A stretch of 38,517 nucleotides of DNA from Lactiplantibacillus herbarum (GTDB lineage Bacteria; Bacillota; Bacilli; Lactobacillales; Lactobacillaceae): the NCBI RefSeq assembly GCF_001039045.1, contig NZ_LFEE01000043.1, positions 1 to 38,517 of the forward strand, given 5' to 3'. The stretch's first letter is position 1, and each line of letters opens with the position of its first letter. Shown here in pieces: positions 33,272 to 38,517 of this stretch. The notes under the pieces are model-generated. The model was given only the letters and a program-made list of their open reading frames with translations. It searched no databases and was not told where the DNA came from. The translations under genes and the position numbers were made by a program.

Positions 33272-33541
33272 ATGCCAACTACTGAGGAATATGTAACTAG
33301 TAAACAGATCCAGACGCGATTGAAACGTTCCGCCGGGCAGCTAGACGGCGTCATGCGCATGATGGACGAAGAACGCCCCTGTGAGGACGTCCTCGTTCAA
33401 CTCTCAGCCGTTAAATCTAGTATTGATAAGGCCATGAAGCTCGTCATTGCACGCAATATCAATAACTGTGTCGACAACATGTCAGCAGCTGATGTTCAGA
33501 ATCTTGAACACTCATTAGATCTACTTCTAAAGACAAAATAA
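33272..33541 (+). CDS. CsoR/RcnR-family repressor, CstR-like (Cys-Asn-Cys)
   Basis: An 89-residue all-helical DUF156 repressor. The family helix SKQIQTRLKRSAGQLDGVMRMM contacts DNA. Sensor residues at the CsoR positions are Cys37, Asn62 and Cys66; the copper-ligating His of CsoR is Asn here, while both Cys stay at the same 29-residue spacing. This is the pattern of persulfide sensors (CstR) rather than Cu(I) sensors. It lies behind a thioredoxin gene whose promoter has a matching operator. AGGAGG precedes the ATG. Confidence 0.88.
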   Translation: MPTTEEYVTSKQIQTRLKRSAGQLDGVMRMMDEERPCEDVLVQLSAVKSSIDKAMKLVIARNINNCVDNMSAADVQNLEHSLDLLLKTK

Positions 33542-33545
33542 TCGC

Positions 33546-33590
33546 AAAAGTGCCATCAACATCCGAATTTGAATGTTGATGGCACTTTTT
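33546..33590. terminator. Terminator of the thioredoxin-repressor operon
   Basis: A perfect stem (AAAAGTGCCATCAACAT with its complement at about 33573-33589) is followed by T residues; it also serves the convergent small membrane gene. Confidence 0.92.
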
Positions 33591-33610
33591 GTGTTTTAAT
33601 AGCTTAGTAG

Positions 33611-33826
33611 CTAGTCTTTCCAGTCGCCCTTTTTCCAATCATCGTGATTCCAGTCATCTTTTTTCCAATCGTCATCGTCTTCTTCGCCGTCCCTATGCTG
33701 TGAGGACTGTGGCTCGTCTGGGTGGCGTCGTGCGGGTTTCATTAATACTGCAGTTGAGATAATCGTGACGAACCCCGTTGCAATAATGAAAACGAAGGTC
33801 CACATAATAATGTTACTAATCGTCAT
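33611..33826 (-). CDS. Single-pass small membrane protein with Asp/Trp/Lys repeat tail
   Basis: About 71 residues from the ATG at 33826, behind GGGGGT. Residues about 5-29 are one transmembrane segment. The cytosolic or external tail is highly charged and ends in four DDWKK-like units (DDWKKDDWNHDDWKKGDWKD). No family is recognised. The regular spacing of Trp and Asp may form a metal-binding or interaction surface; it lies within the metal/redox locus, but any link is a guess. Confidence 0.65.
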   Translation of the reverse strand: MTISNIIMWTFVFIIATGFVTIISTAVLMKPARRHPDEPQSSQHRDGEEDDDDWKKDDWNHDDWKKGDWKD

Positions 33827-33887
33827 CGTTAATGACCCCCATTTGTTTGATGTCGCTAGTATAGCGCAGCTATCGGGGAATTTCAAA

Positions 33888-34011
33888 AGAGTGCGCCAAA
33901 AGCCGGTTAGTTGCTGAGCATAGCCTAGGAAGCCGAATGATTGTGTTTTTCAATCGTTTGGTTTCCGTAGCTAAGCGGAAGCAGCTGGCTTTTGGCGCAC
34001 GTTTCGACTAT
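33888..34011 (+). repeat. Dispersed structured repeat, copy 6
   Basis: The best folded copy. GTGCGCCAAAAGCC and GGCTTTTGGCGCAC are a perfect 14-bp outer stem. GGAAGCCGAATGATTG pairs with CAATCGTTTGGTTTCC (with G-U pairs) as the inner hairpin. CATAGCCTA and TAGCTAAG lie between them. It is upstream of a small membrane gene and downstream of the dps terminator, both on the minus strand. Confidence 0.9.
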
Positions 34012-34024
34012 CAACCTCCAGAAC

Positions 34025-34060
34025 AAAAAAAGAGACCATGCCTCACGTCACAGTCCCTAA
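34025..34060 (-). terminator. Terminator of the HMA-dps operon
   Basis: On the minus strand AGGGACT pairs with GGTCTCT (two G-U pairs), with an inner GTGACGTGAGGC loop, followed by seven T residues. Confidence 0.65.
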
Positions 34061-34069
34061 GCTAGCTCA

Positions 34070-34621
34070 TTAATCTTCGTCATCGTCTTCTTCATCAAGT
34101 CCAAATCTGGCCTCATTACCCAGATAGGCTTGTAGTTCACGGATATGGCGATTGTTACTGCCCCGATAGTCGATCAACCAGGCTGCTAAAACTGGCCGTT
34201 CCTCTTTCTCAGCTAGCTTAATCGCACGGTCAACAAACAAGTTAGCCGTATCAAAGTCCTTGATTGTGGCGGTTACAAGGGTAGCCGCATCGTGATATTT
34301 AAACGCACCGTCTTCCGTTAACATCGCGTACTTCGTTAGTTCAGCTGTCGTTGAAGACGGTTTCTGGCCCTCATCCAAGAGAAGTTCACCCAATTCAGCA
34401 AACTGTTGCATGTTTTGATCCAGCAACTGCTGATAAGCTTCCCGTAGTATAAAGGTTTGCGGGCCCTTTACGTACCACTTGACCTGCGTTAATTTGACAT
34501 AAGCTACCATTAAATTGGATAAGATGTGATTAGTCATCGCTCCAGCCGTGGGAACGTGATGATCAATATCACTCTGCTTTAATTCAGCTACATACCGTTC
34601 TTCAACACTTAATTCGCTCAT
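34070..34621 (-). CDS. Dps/ferritin-like protein with degenerate ferroxidase site
   Basis: A 183-residue four-helix protein in the Dps family (KWYVKGPQTFILREAYQQLLD matches the HWNVKGxxFxxxHExxD block). The usual ferroxidase ligands are changed: both His are replaced (Lys, Arg), and the two Asp positions read Gln and Ala; only the Glu remains. A long acidic tail (LDEEDDDED) is present. Iron oxidation as in classic Dps is therefore doubtful; DNA protection, iron or metal binding or a scaffold role remain. It is the second gene of an operon behind an HMA metal-binding protein. AGGAGG precedes the ATG. Confidence 0.82.
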   Translation of the reverse strand: MSELSVEERYVAELKQSDIDHHVPTAGAMTNHILSNLMVAYVKLTQVKWYVKGPQTFILREAYQQLLDQNMQQFAELGELLLDEGQKPSSTTAELTKYAMLTEDGAFKYHDAATLVTATIKDFDTANLFVDRAIKLAEKEERPVLAAWLIDYRGSNNRHIRELQAYLGNEARFGLDEEDDDED

Positions 34622-34633
34622 TAGTTACTCCTC

Positions 34634-34852
34634 CTACTTCACTTTGACCGCTTCAACTTCGTAACCCAATCCCGTCACAACTTTGGTCAGCTCATCAGTT
34701 GTCGTCACTTCGGGATCAAAATCGGCTTTGACCTTACTAGCATTGAAGAGTACTTTGACACTCTCAACACCGTCGTGGTTAGCGACCGCCTTTTCAATCT
34801 TCGTCAGACACGATGGACAGGTCAACGTTCCTAATTGCATAATCATCTTCAT
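34634..34852 (-). CDS. Small HMA-domain metal-binding protein (CopZ-like)
   Basis: A 72-residue heavy-metal-associated domain with the metal motif TCPSC (Cys at about 12 and 15) in a beta-alpha-beta-beta-alpha-beta fold. Free HMA proteins carry Cu(I), Zn(II) or similar ions to ATPases. It lacks the Met of GMTCxxC. GGAGG lies 8 nt before the ATG. It heads an operon with a Dps-like gene, under an FNR-type box also found before the ATPase gene. That ATPase has no HMA domain of its own, so this protein may serve it; this is inference. Confidence 0.88.
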   Translation of the reverse strand: MKMIMQLGTLTCPSCLTKIEKAVANHDGVESVKVLFNASKVKADFDPEVTTTDELTKVVTGLGYEVEAVKVK

Positions 34853-34886
34853 GATAAAAACCTCCGTTAACTAATTTGATGACCCT

Positions 34887-34929
34887 ATCTTAAGCGTAAT
34901 TAGTTGTTAGAAACTTGACCGCCATCAAG
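34887..34929 (-). promoter_or_regulatory. FNR/FLP box and -10 element of the HMA-dps operon
   Basis: CTTGACCGCCATCAAG (34914-34929) is the second FNR-type box. On the minus strand TAAGAT (34892-34887) begins exactly 21 nt after it, as in the ATPase promoter. The inferred start at about 34880 puts the box at -41.5. The Crp/Fnr gene is divergent from this promoter. Confidence 0.7.
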
Positions 34930-34964
34930 AAAGCCGACAAAAATTTGAGCTACAATAATAATTA

Positions 34965-35000
34965 TTCAAATGTCACAACCTAATCTGTTATAGTTAGGTT
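34965..35000 (+). promoter_or_regulatory. Promoter of the Crp/Fnr gene with inverted repeat
   Basis: TTCAAA (34965-34970) and the extended -10 TGT-TATAGT (TATAGT 34989-34994) have an 18-bp spacer. AACCTAA (34977-34983) and TTAGGTT (34994-35000) form an inverted repeat around the -10 and could be an operator or a 5' hairpin. Confidence 0.5.
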
Positions 35001-35024
35001 GAAATTAATCAGGAGGTGTTCCCC

Positions 35025-35690
35025 ATGGCAAGTCATGAATGCGTTCAATTAGTCCCGATTTTTAACGATTTAGCAACCAATCAGCTCGATACAATTGAGT
35101 CAATCGTCAGGCATCATCACTATCCTGCTGGCAGCACGATTTTCAGCGCCAGTGACGCACTTGATACGTTGATGATCGTTGCTAGTGGTCAAGTTAAGGT
35201 TTACCAATTAGCTGCAAACGGCCGCGAACAGTTACTTTACCTCTTACAAACGGGGGACATCGACGGTGAAGCTGCCCTATTTGAGAATCAGCAACGGACC
35301 TCTTTCGGTGAAGCCTTGGTTCCCACCGAAGTTTGTAGCATTCGCCGTGAAGATTTCCAGAATTTGATGCGGCAATATCCCAGTATCAGTATTAACGTCC
35401 TTAACGTTTTCGGCAAACGTTTGAGTCAGCTTGAACGGCAAACGACGCGCGCTACTACTGAATCCGTGGAAGCCCGTCTCGCAAACTATCTGATCGAAAC
35501 CGCAGCCGCATTGAAGACGGATACGTTTAAACTCCCCTTAAAGAAGAAGGACCTAGCGACCTTTTTAGGAACGACGCCTGAAAGTATCAGCCGTAAACTC
35601 GCACTATTTGAACAACAGGCACTTATCACTCAAAAACCTGGTAAAATCATCCAGATCAACGATGCTGATCAGCTTTTACTGACCGAATAG
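35025..35690 (+). CDS. Crp/Fnr-family regulator, FLP-like
   Basis: A 221-residue protein: cyclic-nucleotide-type beta-barrel (about residues 15-110), long dimer helix (about 120-145) and winged helix with recognition helix TTPESISRKLALF. Its Glu186, Ser189 and Arg190 match the residues by which FNR reads TTGA. It lacks the FNR cluster cysteines; only two Cys occur, Cys6 and Cys104, as in L. casei FLP, which uses a dithiol-disulfide switch (recalled as Cys5/Cys112). It is divergent from the HMA-dps operon, and two FNR-type boxes flank this locus. CAGGAGGT precedes the ATG. Confidence 0.9.
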   Translation: MASHECVQLVPIFNDLATNQLDTIESIVRHHHYPAGSTIFSASDALDTLMIVASGQVKVYQLAANGREQLLYLLQTGDIDGEAALFENQQRTSFGEALVPTEVCSIRREDFQNLMRQYPSISINVLNVFGKRLSQLERQTTRATTESVEARLANYLIETAAALKTDTFKLPLKKKDLATFLGTTPESISRKLALFEQQALITQKPGKIIQINDADQLLLTE

Positions 35691-35835
35691 CCCGTAAATA
35701 CTTACCAGAACGACCAGTTCCAAACATCTCCCAGGCATAAATTTCTATCTTCAACCCGAGGCTCAACCACGCCACTCCGATTGATCTAAGGTATAATCAG
35801 ATTAGTGTTAGAAACTTTATTAGGGAGTGGATTTA

Positions 35836-37753
35836 ATGGCAACCATTAATCAAGCAGCAGTAAAACAAGATCTCTACGACGCCGTCAACGGTGACTGGCT
35901 CAAAACCGCAGTCATTCCTGATGACCACGCTTCTACCGGGGGCTTCATGGATTTAGTTGATGCTATCGAGAAAACATTAATGACTGATTTTGACGCTATG
36001 GCTACGGGCGATGTCGAAACTGACAACCCACAGTTAGGCGAATTCATTAAGTTTTACCGCTTAGCTAAAGATTTTGATCAACGTAACGCACACGGTGCCG
36101 AACCACTCTTGCCGTGTTTAAAACAAATCGACAGTCTGGGTGACTTCGCTGATTTACAACAGCGCATGCCCGACTGGATCTACGATGGGATGCCATTACC
36201 ATTCAGTTTAGACGTTGATGCTGATATGAAAAACACGAAGGTCAACGCCCTATTCGCACAAGCACCAGGTACTATCCTTCCAGATAAGACGTATTACGAC
36301 GAAGGCAACGAATCTGGTCCTAAATTACTCGCTGTATACGGTCAAATGATGACTGAACTTTTACAAAAAACGGGTTACAGTGAAGAAGAATCACAAAAAA
36401 TCGTCGATGATACCTTAAAATTCGACCGCTTAATTGTTCCTTGGGTTAAATCTGCAGAAGAATCCGCAGACTACAGTAAAATGTATAACCCCCGCAAGTT
36501 CAAAGACTTCGTTAACACCAGTCGCTATTTGGACTTAGCTGCCATTACTTACTCCGTAATTGACGGCAACCCCGACACCGTTATCTTGCCAGAACCCGCC
36601 TTCTTTGATCATTTCAACGAGGTCGTCAATCCTGACAACTTCGAATTGATGAGAAGCTGGATGAAAGCTAAGTTGGTTCAACGTTACAGCGGCTACCTCA
36701 GTGATGAGATGCGCGTACTAGGAACGACTTATTCACGGACTTTATCAGGACAGAAGGAACCCCGCAATCAAGCTAAGAGTGCCTATTACTTAGCTACCGG
36801 CGTATTCGATCAAGTCGTTGGTCTGTATTACGGACACAAGTACTTTGGCGAAGATGCCAAGGCTGACGTTCACCAGATGGTAACTAAGATGATTGCTGTC
36901 TACAACCGGCGCTTACAAACCAACACCTGGTTAAGTCCCGCCACGCGGACTAAAGCCGTCACTAAACTCGACAACTTAGGTATCCAGGTTGGTTATCCCG
37001 ATAAATTAGAATCAATTTACACTAAATTCACGACCCATACGGCTGAACAGGGCGGTAACGTTTTAAGTAACGTGCTCCACTTCAACCGTTTAGCTCGCCA
37101 AGACATGTTTGCCAAGTGGAATCAGCCAACGGATCGTACTCGTTGGGAAATGAGCGCTGATACCGTCAACGCTTACTACCACCCATTCATGAACATCATT
37201 GTCTTCCCGGCCGCTATCTTACAAGCACCGTTCTACAGTTTGGAACAATCTTCCAGCGCTAACTATGGTGGGATTGGTGCCGTGATTGCACATGAAATCT
37301 CACACGCCTTTGATAACAACGGTGCCCTATTTGACGAATTCGGTAACTTGAACAATTGGTGGACAGATGAAGACTCCGCTCACTTCAAGGAACTCGCTAA
37401 GTCAATGATCAGTGAATTCGATGGTCTTGAATTTGCTGGCGCTAAAGTCAACGGAACTCTAACCGTCTCCGAAAACATCGCCGATGCGGGTGGCTTAAGT
37501 TGTGCTGAAGAAGCTGCGAAGGGCGAAGATGAAGTTGATCTCGCCGCCTTCTTCACCAACTGGGCAATGGTTTGGCGGATGAAAGCCACGACGCAGTACA
37601 TGCAACTATTACTGTCAATCGATGTGCACGCTCCTGCCAAGTTACGGGCCAACGTTCAACCCTAAGAACTTAGATGATTTCTACACAACGTTTGATATTC
37701 AAGCCGATGATCCGATGTACTTAGCACCGGAACACCGCGTTACTATTTGGTAA
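35836..37753 (+). pseudogene. pepO: PepO-type M13 endopeptidase, frameshifted near the C-terminus
   Basis: The ATG at 35836 (AGGGAG 8 nt upstream) opens 609 codons ending with a TAA at 37663-37665. The zinc peptidase signatures are present: HEISH (His486, Glu487, His490) and ENIADAGG with Glu546. M13 proteins of this type (about 635 residues, cytosolic oligopeptidases) end in a VTIW-like motif. Here one extra base at CAACCCTAAG shifts the frame; skipping it gives KNLDDFYTTF...HRVTIW with the stop at 37751-37753. The written product lacks the last 29 residues, which pack near the active site in the family, so it may be inactive, or this may be a sequencing error. Confidence 0.85.
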
Positions 37754-37769
37754 AATTGCTTTAATCTTG

Positions 37770-37798
37770 GTGCCTAGTCAGCTTGGCTGGGCACTTTT
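37770..37798 (+). terminator. Terminator of pepO
   Basis: GTGCCTAGTCA pairs with TGGCTGGGCAC (G-U pairs), followed by T residues. Confidence 0.82.
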
Positions 37799-37818
37799 TA
37801 ATTCAGAGGAGTTAGCAC

Positions 37819-38295
37819 ATGTCACAATTTGAAAAGTACCATCCCCTATTAACACCGCACTATGCCTTTGATTGGTTAACTAAAAATCGGGTAATCGACG
37901 TTTTCAATCTTTACCAATCAATCAAAGAACCTGCCATCACGATGGAAACGACGGCCGCACTAGTCAATGATACGATGCGCGCCATCTTCAGTGACCAACA
38001 ACTGGTTTGGGGCGTAACGGATAAAGCCACCGATGACTTCGTGGGCCAAGTTGGTTTCACCTCGTTGAATTTGGATCAACACGCGGCCACAGTCAAGATC
38101 GCCGTAGTAGCTGCTTATCATCGTAGTGAACCACTGACTGAAATTTTGCAGCGCTTAATTTCTTTCGGAACGCTCGAATTAAAGCTGCAACACTTGACGG
38201 TGACGATTCCCGTTATGGATAAACTGGTTGAACAAGTCCTTACTGGCTTAAACTTCACAACCACTGATCATTTAACGTTCAACTTCCAGCAGTAA
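37819..38295 (+). CDS. GNAT-like acetyltransferase fold protein
   Basis: A 158-residue protein with the strand and helix pattern of GNAT N-acetyltransferases of the RimJ/RimL type: a long N-terminal helix region, VGQVGFTSLNLDQHAATVKIAVV as the central strands, and LTEILQRLISFGTLELKLQHLTVTI as the helix-strand that follows the CoA site. The Q/R-x-x-G-x-G/A pyrophosphate loop is not clear (YHRSEPL), so acetyl-CoA binding may be altered. GAGGAG precedes the ATG. The substrate is unknown. Confidence 0.65.
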   Translation: MSQFEKYHPLLTPHYAFDWLTKNRVIDVFNLYQSIKEPAITMETTAALVNDTMRAIFSDQQLVWGVTDKATDDFVGQVGFTSLNLDQHAATVKIAVVAAYHRSEPLTEILQRLISFGTLELKLQHLTVTIPVMDKLVEQVLTGLNFTTTDHLTFNFQQ

Positions 38296-38303
38296 GCAAA
38301 TAA

Positions 38304-38434
38304 GCGAGTGGGGCAAAAGGCGGGTTGCTACCGAGCATAGCCTAGGAATACGAATGATTGTGTATTTTCAATCGTTTGTATTCTTTACGCAACCGAGCGA
38401 AGGGAGCAGTCTTTTGTCGCACGTTTCGACTGTA
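38304..38434 (+). repeat. Dispersed structured repeat, copy 7
   Basis: Begins GAGTGGGGCAAAAGGCGGG 10 nt after the GNAT stop codon and ends CGCACGTTTCGACTGTAA. It is almost identical to copy 5, with the same inner hairpin. The outer arms carry more mismatches (GTCTTTTGTCGC on the right). Confidence 0.9.
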
Positions 38435-38451
38435 ACTATTTGAAGATGAAA

Positions 38452-38477
38452 AAAGTTTGGGTTTTGTCCCAAACTCG
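38452..38477 (+). terminator. Terminator-like hairpin following repeat copy 7
   Basis: AAGTTTGGG pairs with CCCAAACT across a TTTTGT loop. The same hairpin type follows copy 5, so it seems to travel with this subfamily. The T run is poor. Confidence 0.55.
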
Positions 38478-38487
38478 CAATAAAAAA

Positions 38488-38517
38488 GGCTCTTTGTCAA
38501 CGGCTGTTGATGGAGTT
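38488..38517. mobile_element. End of a probable ISL3-family insertion sequence (cut by the window)
   Basis: The sequence GGCTCTTTGTCAACGG at 38488 has the GGCTCTTTGTCAA start typical of terminal inverted repeats in the ISL3 family, which is common in lactobacilli. AT-rich bases (ATAAAAAA) stand just outside, where an 8-bp target duplication would lie. No transposase is visible because the window ends 30 bp into the element. Confidence 0.6.

Noticed and set aside
12208-38434. CRISPR array interpretation of the repeated sequences
   Set aside because: The copies are about 125 nt, spread over 26 kb, palindromic, and have no regular spacers or cas genes.

Overview
The window looks like chromosomal DNA of Lactiplantibacillus plantarum or a very close relative. 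The main reasons are a standalone glutamate decarboxylase gene (gadB) facing a LysM-NlpC/P60 autolysin gene that resembles lytA, a FLP/FNR-type regulator, a PepO gene, strong GGAGG ribosome binding sites, moderate GC and the general lactobacillus character of the proteins. The assignment rests on recalled protein families and gene order; no search was run.

Layout. 1-1.8 kb: two small unknown genes, a type II toxin-antitoxin pair (AbrB/MazE-like antitoxin and RelE/ParE-like toxin) and a frameshifted DUF1398 gene. 1.9-5.2 kb: nucleobase transport (NCS1), an MFS exporter and a nucleoside deoxyribosyltransferase. 5.3-7.7 kb: an AT-rich cell-wall cassette (GH73 hydrolase with SH3 repeats, then an L,D-transpeptidase-like protein). 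8-13.4 kb: a cytosolic 5'-nucleotidase-like enzyme, an aldo-keto reductase, a two-gene ThrE-type exporter and UppP. 13.6-18.5 kb: a TetR-macrodomain pair, small membrane and secreted proteins, MarR and TetR regulators. 18.7-22.4 kb: gadB, the lytA-like gene, two unknown genes and tRNA-Ala(CGC). 22.6-25.7 kb: a DUF2316/amidohydrolase operon divergent from a TetR gene, then a DyP peroxidase. 26-28 kb: a MerR regulator and an MFS pump that share one operator design. 28.2-30.7 kb: ubiE/menG, a YdcF-like gene and an SGNH esterase. 30.8-35.7 kb: a metal/redox locus. 35.8-38.5 kb: pepO broken near its 3' end, a GNAT-like protein, and the end of what looks like an ISL3-family insertion sequence.

The most interesting functional unit is 30.8-35.7 kb. 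A P1B-type ATPase with an unusual CPG motif, a thioredoxin-CsoR/CstR-like pair, a small HMA metal-binding protein with a Dps-fold protein, and a Crp/Fnr (FLP-like) regulator lie together. Two almost identical CTTGAC-N4-ATCAAG boxes precede the ATPase gene and the HMA-dps operon. Each lies exactly 21 nt from a candidate -10 box, the geometry of a class II FNR-activated promoter. A CsoR-type operator sits inside the promoter of the thioredoxin operon.

The second notable signal is a family of about 125-nt structured repeats (seven clear copies plus one remnant). They fold as long hairpins with compensatory changes, all lie in the same orientation, and four of them start at or within about 10 nt of a stop codon. 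A different structured element of about 180 nt lies at 9.7-9.9 kb.
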